Assembly (NCBI GenBank): GCA_035236585.1
Contig: CP141127.1
Span: 46,824,001 to 46,888,000, forward strand
DNA: 64,000 bases
Direction: 5' to 3'
Origin: Warburgia ugandensis
Lineage: Eukaryota; Streptophyta; Magnoliopsida; Canellales; Canellaceae
Shown here in pieces: positions 49,613-61,597 of the stretch. The position numbers were made by a program, and so were the translations under genes. Numbering within the stretch: position 1 is the stretch's first letter; every line of letters begins with the position of its first letter. The notes beneath the pieces are model-generated. The model was given only the letters and a program-made list of their open reading frames with translations, did not search any database and had not been told where the DNA came from.

Positions 49613-50235
49613 AGGTTTGAGGAAATAGAACAGGGGAATAGAAGCAGAAGACTGTGCTAGAGATTTTAAGATGACTAAACAGGTATATCAAACAAGATTG
49701 TAATGTGGTTGCTGAAATAGTAAACTAAAGTAATACGTCGAGCTAATATGACTTTGCTTTATCAATATGTAGACATGAAATTGGAAGTCGTGGTTGTGTG
49801 GCTATGACTGGATTGATCCTAACAAGTATATTTCAAGTTATCAATGTTTATTTGATTTTGATTTAATTTTTATTTTTAAAACACCTGGCCATGTATGTGA
49901 ATGTGATGGGATGGAGACATAGTCTACCTTATTCTTTTATTTATAAAAATTGTGTTTATCAGATACTTTGCAATGACATGCGTTAAATGTCTAATGTAAA
50001 AAAAATAGAGAAAACTCTGTCAGATTTTTGGTAGAAATGTAGCCCTCATTTCACTAATAATCCTCTTTGAGAAAGAAAAATAACACTGGGGGTTCTTTAG
50101 AATGAGTTTTTAAAACATAAGGTTCTTCCGCTATTATTTGATTTTCAAAAATGATTTTAATAGAGATCGATCTCGCATTTTAAATTGTCTTTTGAATTTA
50201 AAAAGTCTTATAAAAACTCAGGTCGTTACATAAAT

Positions 50236-50480
50236 GCACATATGCCAACCAGTGGTAACTCTAGTGTAGATTAATTCATTGTAGGCATTAGTGGTCACTA
50301 TCACTCTTAACTTCTTTGGAACTACTTGAGTTAGACTTATCCATTTGTTATCACTTATGGGATCGATGATTTCCACATCAACTTAAGGACTTCTACTCTA
50401 ACCACATCTTCCATATTAGGATTTAACCTTCTCTACAATTGATGACGTGATTTAAAAACATCCTCCAGATATATCCTATG
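50236..50480 (-). pseudogene. Athila reverse transcriptase, N-terminal part
   Basis: The minus strand shows P-N-M-E-D-V-V-R-V-E-V-L-K-L, I-D-P-I-S-D-N-K-W and Q-V-V-P-K-K, the block that opens Athila reverse transcriptase. It is separated from the rest by the solo LTR. 50481-50700 carries the weakly conserved linker from protease. Confidence 0.8.
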
Positions 50481-50699
50481 GGTATAGATTAAAGGGTTAA
50501 TGTCCTTTATATCAGCAATGGTCCATCCTATAACACCTTTGTGTTCCTTTAATGTGTCTATTAAATGTTCCTCCTGAGATTTTTCTAATTGGTAGGAAAT
50601 TATTATAGGAAAATCTCTTTTTCTTTTAAATAGGCATATCTTAATTTTGATGATAGGGATTTCAATTCAAGCTTAGGAAGTTCTACCAATAATGGATGG

Positions 50700-51320
50700 A
50701 GAGTGGACTCCCTCGATGGAAGTTCATTGAAATGAGGTTTCTATCTTCCTACATCCATGATAAGAATATAATTAAGGAAGGCATTAACTTCCTCTAATAA
50801 TGAATCATCATTAAACACATTAAAGTAGTCTAAATAGGCCTCAAGTAGATCTGACAAGGAAGATGAAAGAAATTGATATTGCACAACTGAATTTATCATG
50901 TTTATATTGTATAAGTCATCAATGATTTGGCCAAGTTGCTTACAAATGTTGAAAATGTTTAGATCTACTATCTTATTACCAAAGGATAGTTTCATGACAT
51001 CATTTCTACATTTAATTAAGGCATTGGATGTAGTTAGGAATGGTCATCCCAGGATGACTAGTACTTCATTCTTCTCATTCACCTCCAGTCGTGTTTTCAT
51101 AACTAAAAAATCTGTAAGAAAGTGAAACTATTCTACTTGGATAAGCACATCTTTTATCACCCCTGTTGGTATCTTGACAAAATGGTCAGCTAGTTTGAGT
51201 ATAGTAAAAGTAGGTTTAAGCTCACCCAAACCTAATTGTTCATATATCAAGTATGGTAGTAGGTTCACTCTAGATCCTAAATCAAGCAAAGCTTGATTAA
51301 TCTTATAGTTACCAATAATG
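50700..51320 (-). pseudogene. Athila aspartic protease remnant
   Basis: Around 51290-51240 the minus strand reads D-L-G-S-R-V-N-L-L-P-Y, the Athila protease active-site segment (D-L-G in place of D-T-G). It is followed by E-Q-L-G-L-G-E-L, V-I-L-G-W-P-F-L (about 51040) and C-R-N-D-V-M-K-L-S-F-G (about 51000-50980). The open piece 50741-50995 covers its end. Stops near 51125 break it. Confidence 0.8.
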
Positions 51321-53050
51321 CAATTAAGAGTGGGGCAACCTGGATCCTTGCATTTTGGTGGTGTATGATGTTGAAGAATAGAACTAACTTGCTCAATTAG
51401 AAATGCCTTCCTTTGAATATTTAATCTTCTTTTTATGGTGCAAAGATCTTTTAGGAATTTAGCATATGATGAGATTTGTTTATTGCGTTCATGATCTGTA
51501 TGTTGATCTTAACTTGCTTGAAATCTCTTAAATCTCATCATTAGAGATAGACCTTGGGGCTTTATATAGCCTTTAAGGGAATGGAGCATGAACAGGACAT
51601 GGTTCAAAAGGTGAAGTAGGGTCCTCCTAAGAATTTCTTATTCCTTTATGGGTCTTTTAACTTTATCAATCTTTTGTGGCTCATCTTTCTCAATTCTTTT
51701 ACTACTCCTAAGAATGATGAGAGCCTTAGTCTATTCCAGAGTAGAACTTGATGATACATTAGATGTATTACTGCCAATCACATGCACACCCTTAGGGTTT
51801 GCTTATGGTTGAGTTGAAAACTTTTCTTTTTCTATATTTTGTGTCATTTGACTCATCATATTTTTCATTTCATTCATAGACTATGTGGCTTATTTTAACT
51901 AGTTTTCCAATTGAGAAATTTTCCTTCTTGATTTTGAATAAGTTGATGTCAATTATCATCTACAGGCCTTTTGGGTGGGGGCAAGTATGGTCCAGGAGCA
52001 AGAGATTGATGCGTTTGATATTGGTATGGGCTTGGAATAGAGTGTCCCTAATTTTGTTGGTGAGGATGGTATGGGCCAGGTTGTTAAACATTAGCAATTG
52101 GTCCTTTTTTCCAATTGAAATTTGGATGGTTTCTCCAATTAAGATTATATGTCTCTGAGTGTGGGGAGAAAGGTATTTTATATATATTCAATGCATTAGC
52201 TTGTTCATGAAGTACCTCTTGAAATGCTAGAATGTTAGAACAATCCTAAGTAAGATGTACGGCACTTTCACAAATGCTACATACTTGTTCATTCCTTTTA
52301 AAGTTATTCTTCCCCATTTCTACAGCCTCTTCTTATCTAGCTAGGGATGCTACTCTAGCATTAAGTTCATCTTTGTTAGACATTGCATACATACCTCCCC
52401 TAGCATATGTGCTAGTGGACTTGACGTATATGGATGTTCTACTCTTTCTGAGTCAGTGCAAGTATGTGCACTTTCAACTAGCAATTCCAAACACTCTTTT
52501 GCCTCATCTAGTTATTTACTTAAAAAGTTGCAATTGCACATCATTGCTACAAACTTGCACATATTAAATTTAAGTCCCTTGTAGGAGAAGATAATGGTGC
52601 ACCATGGTTCATAACCATGATGTGGGCATATGAGTAAAAGATCCTTGAAACTTTCCCAATATTGGCAGAATGATTCTTTATCCTTTTGAATAAATTTTAT
52701 TATCAGCAAAATGTATTTATTTTATGAGTAGAATTTTTTTTTTTTCAAGAATTCCCTAGTCATTTTATTCCAGGTTTTATGGAACCTGCTGGTAGTGCAT
52801 TAAATCACATTTTAGCTTTTTCCTTTAAAGAGAAAGAAAATAGCTTAAGCCCTACAATATCTAGACCAATGTTTTGTGTTCATTGGCTAATGCATGCCTC
52901 ATCAAACTCTTTAAGGTACAAGTAATTACTTTTACTATATAACCCATGGAATTTGGAAAGTAATTAGATTACTCCTATTTTTAATTTTAATGCATTAGCA
53001 TTCTAAGGAAGAATGACACAAGACGGGGTACTAGTGCATGTAGGCTATAA
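51321..53050 (-). pseudogene. Athila gag remnant
   Basis: A minus-strand gag region. The nucleocapsid area (about 52290-52110) has the C-x2-C start of a zinc knuckle, then N-L-N-W-R-N-H-P-N-F-N-W-K, an Athila signature. The core region at about 52710-52560 carries S-F-C-Q-Y-W-E-S-F-K-D-L-L and C-P-H-H-G. Many stops are present. Confidence 0.75.
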
Positions 53051-54107
53051 GTAGACTTTTAGTGGATGATTATTCTTTCTCCAATCTCTATTTGGTGAAT
53101 GATTATTCCTCCTTCGTGGAGGTTGATATTCATCATCCATTAGAGGTGGTGCATTCTCATTCATGATAAGTGAAGGACCTTGATTACCTCTAATACTACA
53201 ATAGGGTGAGTTACCCTTGATCATTGATCAGTCATTGATGGTGACTGATCTAGTTGTATGTCATTTTGGTCGTACATGACTAACCGTCCCATTTTTTTGT
53301 GTATCCAAAAGTGCATACAATGACAGCTCTTTTTTCCTTTTTCTTTTTAATGTGAATAACTACCCTAACTCATGCAACCTAATTGCTAATGATAGAGCAC
53401 AAAATTCAAATAACCCTAAAGCTAGCAAGCAGACAATTTGATTGTATTGAATTTATGTGGGAGAGAAGCTTTTAAATATCTTCTAATTGATTTTAAATTA
53501 ATTTGAATGGTTGGGCTATGAACTTGTGGTGATTATCCTAGGTGGACCAAGAGGCGGTGATGAAATTCATCCTTGATCATGTGGGCTCGAGTGCCCTTAT
53601 TAATTATTTTCCACACTCCAAAGGCAGTTTGATCAACATATAAATCACCTTAAATTGACAAACATGCCTTAAAATGCAACTAAAACTAATAAATTAATAC
53701 AAACTCTAAAATGCAATAATTATCAAGTATGCTATCTATATGGAATTATACTACTAATCAATGCAAAGTTATTCTAAATATGTAAACCCTAATTTAGGAA
53801 TTTTAAGGAGTTAGGAGTGCTCGCAATAGGGTCTTGGTAAGATCTTCTCATACAATGTATCTTCACTACAATTCACTCAAAATAAAATTTTGGCTATCAC
53901 AATTCAGATCCTCTTTAAATTTCTCCTTTTCCAATATCTTGCAAAATAAAAATAGCAATAAGTACCAAATTTAGGAAATAGAGTAATTATGCACTAAGAA
54001 AAATTAAAAAATGCACCTAAAATAACTAAAATAATAAAACAATGAAATTCCTAAAAAAAAATTATTTTTGGATTTTTTATTAAATTTTATGAAAATTCCA
54101 TTGTGGG
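53051..54107 (-). other. Athila leader, no gene
   Basis: Non-coding, AT-rich sequence between primer site and gag. The open frame at 54004-54195 runs through the primer site and LTR edge and is chance. Confidence 0.5.
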
Positions 54108-54125
54108 TCCTTGGCAATGATGCCA
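54108..54125 (-). other. Degenerate primer-binding site, tRNA-Asp type
   Basis: The minus strand reads TGGCATCATTGCCAAGGA against the family's TGGCGCCGTTGCCGGGGA. Differences are G-to-A or C-to-T changes, as expected from deamination of methylated cytosines. It lies 6 bp from the LTR edge. Confidence 0.8.
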
Positions 54126-54131
54126 AAAACT

Positions 54132-55763
54132 TGTTGATTATCACAAGTGCAAGGGCTATTATAGTACAGCTTATGCAAATATTGGCCGATCCCACGGGGA
54201 CTCGACTTGAAAAAATTATAATTTAAATAAAATTTAATTATCCACGAATGTAAAAAATGAAAGAAACTAAATAATAATTAACTCAAAATTTAGATCTCTT
54301 TAATTAATAAAAAGTACAAAATTTTGAACTATAAAGAAAGAAAATTCATAGCAATTTTCTTCAATTTTAGTCATATTAGAGTCAATCAACCTTTATTGAT
54401 CCCTTACACATATCTTTGATTAAGGATTCAACGGTTGGATTGAACAGATCTCTCAAAATTTTGATAATCATGACTAAAGTAAGAATGGGAGATTTGGATG
54501 ACTTATATCAAATTTTTGGATGACAGATTACGGATTAGGACCAATAGATTATTTAGGAAGTGTCCTAAGGTGAAGATCTAAACATTAATTGAAAATTTAA
54601 TGAGAACAAGATTAGGAACAGAAATGATCCTGATGGTTTAAGCTAAACCGTTGATTTGGTTAGGCTTGAATCAAGCAGGATTTTGATTACTTAGCTCCTA
54701 GGTTAACTAGGAATAGAATAAACATGAGATAGGATAATCTTGGATAAGAACAAGGCAGGATAGGGAAAAGACAAGAAGGACTCAGAAGGAATTAAATTAG
54801 AGTTGTAGAGGTCAAAATGGAAATTTTTATGAAAATGCCTTCTTCTTCAACTTGTAGAGGAGAAAACTAAAACGAATGGGGAGATAGGGGACCTGAAGAG
54901 AAACCCCAATTGGGTTTGATTGAAACAATGAATGCTTACAAAACTTAGATAATTCTAGGAAAATAATGGTGAATAACAGGGCAAAAATTAAGAAGAAAAC
55001 TATGGGAAATAGAGGTTGGAAAATAGCGGTTGAGGATGGAAGTGGAGGAGCTAGGAGATATGGAGATGGGCCTTCTAGAATCAGCTGAAGGCGGAGAACC
55101 TCAGGTTCTTCCACGACGAAAATTTCTTTGTCGGTCTTTTCCTATTGTGATCAGCTAGCTTTGGTCAAAAGCTTCTCCTTCCTCCATGCATACCTGTTAA
55201 TCACCTTCCTCCTTTTCTTTTAAATTACAGCCTTCTAATTTTGGTCTTCATGGTTTAGTCTTTTTCTTTTTTCTTTGATTTCCACTTCTAAGTATGTTTC
55301 CTCCTTCTTTGTGCATTCCTTTTACAAGTTCCCCTTTCTACTTTGGTTTTCACTTTAAAGATAGCAATACATTCATCTCCTCCACAATAGCATGCTTTCC
55401 TCTTTTAAAATAACACCTTAGCTTTATCAGTTTTCTTCCTAGTTTGATTTCCAATTAGGAAACCATACTATGATCTATCTTGCCTTTTTGATCCTTACTG
55501 GTGATCTGATCCATTGATTTGATCTAAGCCATTCTATTCCCAATCTGATTGATCAACAAATTAAATTATAATCATCTAAATTGTGTTTTATATATCTGAT
55601 TAGCTCTGATGATTATTTGACCATTAAATTTTATAACTTAATGGTTGGATGATTAATTGGAACTAAAATTAAGATTTAAGCTAAAAATTACAAAATTAAG
55701 TAATTGAATGATTTAATTAAATGCTATAGTAGGGGTGTTTTAGTCAAAATTGAACACTTAACA
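54132..55763 (-). repeat. Athila 5' LTR (1632 bp)
   Basis: It starts TGTTGATTA and ends ACTTAACA on the plus strand and is collinear with the split LTR at 31700-36453. The adjoining primer site defines it as the 5' LTR of the minus-strand element. Confidence 0.88.
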
Positions 55764-57119
55764 AAAACTCCTTTAGCCTAACATAAAATCAGGTAAAATT
55801 GATACCAATAAGTGAGCTCCAAAGATAGCAGACCAAGGAGAAGTCCTCTACTCAAAATTATTGGATTCAACTGCAATCTAGTAGAATGAAATTTACTTTT
55901 CTCCAGTTTGTTTTGGCTCACTAACTCTGATACAGTAGACTCCCTTCGAAAAAGCAGGATCGGTCGCACATTAGGAATCCATTTATCAATTTCTTATTTC
56001 TTTTCAAAGTATTCTTTCTAGACAAAATAACTATGAATGCTGGCCATTAACCAGGAAAGAAGGACAAGATATAGTGGACACACACACGTAGACAAATGGA
56101 GATTAACCGGGAAAAAGGATGGCAGACAACGGATATTAGACGAGGATCCCTTTTGGCAGATAAGTACTCTAACAAGTGGTCTTGTGATTGGGCATTAACT
56201 AGGAAAGAAGGATCACTCACGCACTCATGCGGAGAGAGACCAAACATTGCTGGTTCCATGTAACAGCAGGAAACATCACTAAAATTTGTATGTCTTGGAC
56301 AACAAACCATGGCCAACACATGGTGATCCAAATGTTATATCCAATACCTCGAGTTTTCTTCATGTTGCCTATGAATCATCTAGTTTACTCCACCTGACCC
56401 AGTTTTGAGCTGAGTTTTTGCGTCTTTAAGGAATGGTTTTACAGGACAAAACTTCACCAATCGAATGGTCAGAAGCTCATCAATGATATTGTGCTGTACC
56501 GTATGACTTATCTGATAATCCAATTACGAAGTGGATTATCCTATCTCCACCCATAGTGATAGAGATTAATCCATGTCTGTGGCAAATAGCAGGGTTAACT
56601 ATATGAACTAATATTTAAACGAAGATAGGACCATGACACAAGGCAGTAACCAGATGCCTCGAGAAACAGAGAGAGAAATCATAATCAAACTAATTTTCTG
56701 AAGATATTGAATACTAAAACCAACAAAATCTCAGAGAACAAGCCTGGTTTGTGCGTTTAACATTTTATATATACATACATCTGGTTCATACTTTGAAAAA
56801 ATGGGCAAGATGAAGGAGAGAGACAGAGAGAGAGAGAGAATCGAACCCTTGCTCTTTCACCCTAAATGCAGACGGGACCTTCTTCTTCATCTTCGAATTT
56901 CAGCAAAACCCTAAAATTTTGTAACTATTTTGCGGAGAGAGAAAAAAGTAGCTTTCACCAAAGAAATCCCGCCAATGAGGAAAATCTCAAATCATGTCGC
57001 TATTTCCTCAAATCCCTTAGGAGGGGTGTTTTTGTTGATACGCCCTTTCTTATATAACTCAAATATATCCTTAAAATATGAAAAAGAAAGTTGTATAAAG
57101 ATGCTTTTGAAAAAATAAT
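55764..57119. other. Unassigned sequence with short purine/AG run
   Basis: No gene is supported. The phrase (C/G)ATTAAC(C/T)(A/G)GGAAA(G/A)AAGGA recurs at about 56046, 56101 and 56193. An AG-rich run is at 56816-56839. The plus-strand stretch 56866-57057 (63 codons, serine-rich start, less AT-rich) could be a first exon or a fragment of a cellular gene, but nothing confirms it. Confidence 0.4.
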
Positions 57120-58810
57120 TTTCAGCTACATAGGCTACTTGCAATGACCATGAGTGTAGGTGTCTACTTTCAATCTTGTGCATTGATTTTAGGACCCTTA
57201 CGACCTATCTTTGGACGATGGTGATAGATTGATCTTGCTTGTCCTCTATCTAGTTTACCTAAAAAATTGATGAAAATTGGATGCTTCTACTACCAATATT
57301 TTAGTTCAATAATTCCATTGTCATAATTTAAAACACAAGTTAAATAGCTACAATCATCCAAGGCCGATGAAATTTATTGTCTAGTAAATCTAGTGGATGC
57401 TAAACAAGATAAATGGGTAAGACCATCCAAAGATGGTCCTATATAGTGTGATAATGTAAATCAATACCGTAAATGAATCTTTCAAACCACTAAAACCCCT
57501 TTCTTGGACCTATTTTTTGGATGATCTGACCCAATCATCCTATTTGTCCTCCATTACTTAGGCTACCTTAAAAAATGCTGCTAATCGGATGTATATAGCT
57601 ATTAAATTTTTTAGTCGAAGATCTATTTACAATTTAAAAATGCAAAATAACATATCTACAATCATCCAATGACCTTGGTTTTGGCACCTAGTTATTCTAG
57701 GGTATTTTCAACAAGATGAATGGTTTAGATAATCCAAAATTGGGTCATATATAGGAAAGGAGCATGAAAGCTATTAGGAAGATTCAATCTAGATATCATT
57801 TCTAAATGGTTGAGAGAAAATCTTTCCTAAATGAATCTTCTACATTGATTTTAGTACCTGCTAGAATATGCCTTTGGAACATCTGGCTCATTCAACTTTT
57901 TCATTCTCCAATAGTTTATGCTGCCTACAAAAACTCATGCCAATTGGATTCTTCTAGCTAGTACCAATTTTTAGTTGAAAAATCCAATGTTCACAATTTT
58001 AAAATAAACAAATTAAATTATTATAGTCATCCAACAATCATGAATTTATGTCTATTTAATTTAGGAGATGCCAAACAAGATGAATGAATTAGATAATCCA
58101 AAGGTGGGTCCTAGATTGGGTAATCATGGAAATGAATACACTAAATGAATCTTTTGAATTACAAGATCCCTTTGCTATTACCCACTTTTGAATGATCTGA
58201 CCCATCCATGTTGTTCACTCTCTATTATTTAGCCTGTACAAAAAAAAGATGCCAATTGGATGCTTCTGGCTACTAATCTTTTTAGTTTCAAGATCTAATA
58301 TTTAATGTTTGAAAATTTCAACTAGCATATCTACAATCATCCAACCACCATGAATTTTGGTATCTAATGAGTCTAAGGTATTCCTAATAAGATAAATAGA
58401 TCTTACATCCAATGAATAGATCTTATCGTCCAAAGATAGATCCCAAGTAGTGGGAGTGTGAAATAAGTTGAAAAGATTTAAAGTGTATGGATTTTCTAAA
58501 TGGTTAAGAGAAAAGCTTTTCTGAATTAATCTCCAGCATTGATTTAGTACATCTATCTAGGACCCACCTTTGGAGGATCTAGCCATTCAACTTGTTCATT
58601 CTTCAAAATCTACTCTACCTACAATAACTCTTGCCAATGTCTCTAGCTACTAATATTTCAGTTGAAAAAGTCAATGGTCACAATTTAAAAAATGCAAATA
58701 CTCTAGCCACACACAATGACTATGAATTTTATATCTAGTTAATCCAGATGATAATAAAAAGGATGAATAGGTCAGATCATGCAAAGGTTGGAACCTAGGT
58801 AGGGTCAAAT
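57120..58810 (+). repeat. Degenerate satellite with alternating 308/362-bp monomers
   Basis: The anchor ATCTACAATCATCCAA or a variant occurs at about 57351, 57659, 58021, 58330 and 58690, giving intervals of about 308, 362, 309 and 360 bp. The longer units share an extra segment, TTCTAAATGGTT(G/A)AGAGAAAA. The shorter ones share AAATGAATC and GATCTGACCCA(A/T). Every second unit is therefore most alike, with a dimer period of about 670 bp. All units contain (A/T)AGATGAAT..., CCAAA(G/A) and GGGTCCTA-type segments. Confidence 0.75.
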
Positions 58811-58851
58811 CCCTATTTTTTAATTATATAGTACCTAATGAAGTTTTATAC

Positions 58852-60131
58852 CACTGGAAATAGTTATGATACTATCACTAAATAATGTTATATGCTATTG
58901 GTAGAGTACTATTGTAGATAAGTCTAGCTCTCAATATTAACTAATATAATTAGTACTTTTTGTTAATATGTGTCTATGAGAGCTCAAATCATTGATGAAA
59001 ACCAATAAGTTACCATAAATGTGAAACATCTTCTACTACTTTATCAACGTAAATTGTATTTATCTCTTTGTAAATGTGATAGATTTGGGCTGTTTTATTG
59101 CGTAGTATCTGCTACGTCTTATAAATCATTGCTAGTTCTCACACTATTGTAGATAAGGATATTGCTATTACTAGAGTGCCATAGCAGATAAGTTATCTCC
59201 TGACATTACCCAGTGCAAATGGTATGTTTTTTCCTTTCCTATTATTTTCTACAGCCTATTTACTGTTGCAAATGATCACTATACCATTACACAAAAGGAT
59301 ATCTACTATCATCCATCTGCTACAGTTAAATAGTAGTAGCGGATAAGCAATCATTGTTTTGTAGTATTTGCGACAACCTATTCACTATTGTAGATAGCCA
59401 TTATACCATTGCATATGTGATAAACTTTGGCCTTTTAATTTATGTAGTATTTGCTACGGCTCATAAACTGTCACAGATAGTTATGATACTGCACAATTAA
59501 GGGTATGAGGCGAGACACCTTTTCCTTTCCTATTCTCTACAATGGTTCGAGTAATCACTGGTAACCAATAAACAATCCCAGCTGTATTATCTGTTACAAG
59601 CCATTTGCTGTTGAAGGTAGCCTCTATACCATTGTAAACAGGGGTATCTACTGCAGTCTATCTGCTACAGCAATTTTAAGTAACTTTTCTTGAAGTATCT
59701 GCAATAGCTTATAAACCATCACATGTTGCGGAGACAGGATTTGAACCTGTGACCTCAAGATTATGAGTCTTGAGAGCTACCAAACTGCTCTGTGCTGAAG
59801 AGTTTTAAACTAATGGACGAACGAGGATTGGACATGGCTGGTATCCACACTACTTGAAAGACCTGTTGCTAGAGCAGTTTTCGCATTCCAAAACCTTCCC
59901 TTTGTAGGTGACCAATGCACATCAAGGAATAAGAGCTCTAAGAACATCAGTTAGTGACACTCCCTTAGGCTTCTATAGCTCTCTTCTTTCTACTATTGAT
60001 CATGTACGGGCCATAATCCATTCGCTACACTTATGGCAGCTCAAGAATGATATTATTGAGGATAAGAGTATTTACTATGATCGATCTGCTACAACTAAAG
60101 TACCATAGCTAATATGTCATTTCTAGTAGTG
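58852..60131. mobile_element. Non-autonomous CACTA-like element with tRNA passenger
   Basis: The right end is ATTTCTAGTAGTG, the complement of the plant terminus CACTACTAGAAAT. A degenerate left end CACTGGAAATAG lies at 58852. Between them are repeated subterminal-type motifs (G(T/A)AGTAT(C/T)TGC(T/G)AC with CTTATAAACCATC), near 59102, 59241, 59361, 59444, 59584 and 59692. A plastid-type tRNA and about 250 bp of unidentified sequence (59800-60050) follow. No transposase is present. Flanking triplets TAC/TAA do not match fully. Confidence 0.5.
59726..59799 (-). tRNA. Plastid-type initiator tRNA (trnfM-CAU), likely pseudogene
   Basis: The minus strand folds as a tRNA: D arm GAGC...GCTC (59790-59774), anticodon stem CAAGA/TCTTG with loop CTCATAA (anticodon CAU), and T arm ACAGG/CCTGT with loop TTCAAAT. 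The acceptor 3' strand CTCCGCA is intact and plastid-like. Compared with the plastid gene as I remember it, the 5' acceptor strand is largely replaced and cannot pair, so processing is doubtful. The anticodon and T stems differ from that reference by paired changes. Most likely a nuclear insertion of plastid DNA. Confidence 0.7.
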
Positions 60132-61590
60132 TAAATCCTTTTGGTAACACTGGAACAAATTGCCTGAAATTTAGCCTACAAAAATTAAGGATCAAGCTCA
60201 CTGGATTTCAGATTGTTGCTTGATGAAGGTGTTTGTTTGAGAATCGTGCTAACTAATATGTTTCTGTCAGTTGACTAGAATAAAATTAATAGCGTTTCAT
60301 TTTTGGGCAGAAATTTAGTCCACAACTTCGGGATAAGTCAGCTGACCTTCAAAGTCATTTTTGTGAATTTACTATAGATGGAATGTCGCTGACTAAGATG
60401 AGAAATTGAGCCGAATAAATTAGGAGACAACAGTGACAAGTGGAAATTCAATTTTGAATTCTTGCCTCCCCAACCAGTAGATTTGTCTCCAACAGATATT
60501 TTTAAAATTGTCACAATATGTATTGGAATCATTTAGTGATAGGAACAACAAAATTGATAATCAATTTCAAGACCGTTCAGTTATCTACTCAAATAAGCTT
60601 CCTTAAGGTATCCCTAAAATCCTTTTTTTTTTTGTAAAATCTATCTTCTTTTTTTTGTATTCTTACTGAATGCACTGAGAGAAAAACTTCTTCAAATTCT
60701 TTTTTGGAATTGAGAGAGAGTGGTATAACTCTCGTCTTAGATAGTTCTCTAAGCATATGTAAAAAGGTTGAGCTGCTGCAAGTGTCTCCTTTGCTTGTGT
60801 CAAGTTTGTTTTAAGCACAAACTTGCAAATATATTTAAACTTTATTTGGCCCAATTCTTCCTCCTGGGATTAACACATTTCTCTAAAATTTCATAAACAC
60901 AAAGAAGATTAGTCCTTAAATGTTGAACTAAAACTAGAAATGTGGAACATTAGAAATTCTATAGAATCACAACACAGAAGCTCACGTAATTCTCGCATAC
61001 GAAGAATCTCCTTCCTAGGATGGCATCACTCTACGATGTGACGCTAATACGGGAACTTCATAGCCGTGACTTTTTAAAAAACTTATCCAAAACTACGTCG
61101 GAGTCTTCAATTACACTATCTCTTCAATCTACCTTTGTTCAATTTGTAATACAGAGCTCAAGATTGGGGAGTTGCAAAGACCATTGTTCAGATAGGGATC
61201 TAAAGTAGCCCGAAATTAAAAGTAGACGATGACTTAGAAACACAGGTACCCGTTGGGCGGGATTTTGGAAAAGGGTGAAAATGCCTATTTTGCACTGACT
61301 AATGGATAAGAAAACCACGTGACATGGCGGTTGACAGAATATCATGCACTGCAAGGTTGTTGTAGGTTCGGGCCCTTTTATGGGTAGTTTAAAACCACAG
61401 ATTCTCTTATAAGATAATCGGACAACTAAAAGGTACTAAAGTAAAATTTTTCCAAACAAAAAAAAAAAAACTACGATGGAAGTTTATTTGCAATAACCGT
61501 TTTTCGGGAGGCTAACCGCTAATTCAACTTAAAAGCAGTCTTAGGATGGCATGTAGCCTTTAACGCAAGATAAAAGTTACTTCAGTTTCA
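60132..61590. other. Unassigned intergenic sequence upstream of RHM
   Basis: Base composition becomes less AT-rich toward the right. No coding region is supported. The frame 61020-61208 (62 codons) has no family traits. A CACGTG G-box lies at 61316-61321. Confidence 0.4.
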
Positions 61591-61597
61591 GGTAAGA

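Larger units (their letters stand above)
46528..50230 (+). repeat. Solo LTR of family T, copy T2, complete (3703 bp)
   Basis: It starts TGTAACAATCC and ends GGTCGTTACA. Perfect TAAAT duplications flank it at 46523-46527 and 50231-50235. It carries the internal block (48800-49040), hairpin (49584-49612) and the same ordered segments as T1. There is no primer site, polypurine tract or coding frame next to it, so it is a solo LTR. Removing it with one TAAAT rejoins the Athila reverse-transcriptase frame at the conserved Y-R-K-L-N region. Confidence 0.92.
31700..55763 (-). mobile_element. Athila-lineage Ty3/gypsy element interrupted by three insertions
   Basis: Two LTR copies in the same orientation bound the unit. 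54132-55763 is 1632 bp, and 31700-33197 plus 36330-36453 is about 1620 bp once a LINE is removed. Both start TGTTGATTA and end ACTTAACA. A degenerate tRNA-Asp primer site at 54108-54125 (minus strand) adjoins the right LTR, fixing minus orientation. Coding order is normal: gag (about 53050-51800), protease (51300-50700), reverse transcriptase (50480-45900), RNase H and integrase (45870-44044). Flanking pentamers AAAAG and AAAAC differ at one base. After subtracting the LINE, the gypsy block and the solo LTR, about 11 kb remains, the usual Athila size. Confidence 0.8.

Noticed and set aside
56866-57057. Serine-rich 63-codon frame as an exon of a host gene
   Set aside because: It has a plausible start context, but no downstream exons are visible and it runs into satellite sequence; kept only as a note.
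61020-61208. 62-codon plus-strand frame starting M-A-S as an upstream gene
   Set aside because: No family resemblance, no supporting splice pattern, and it ends in ordinary intergenic sequence.
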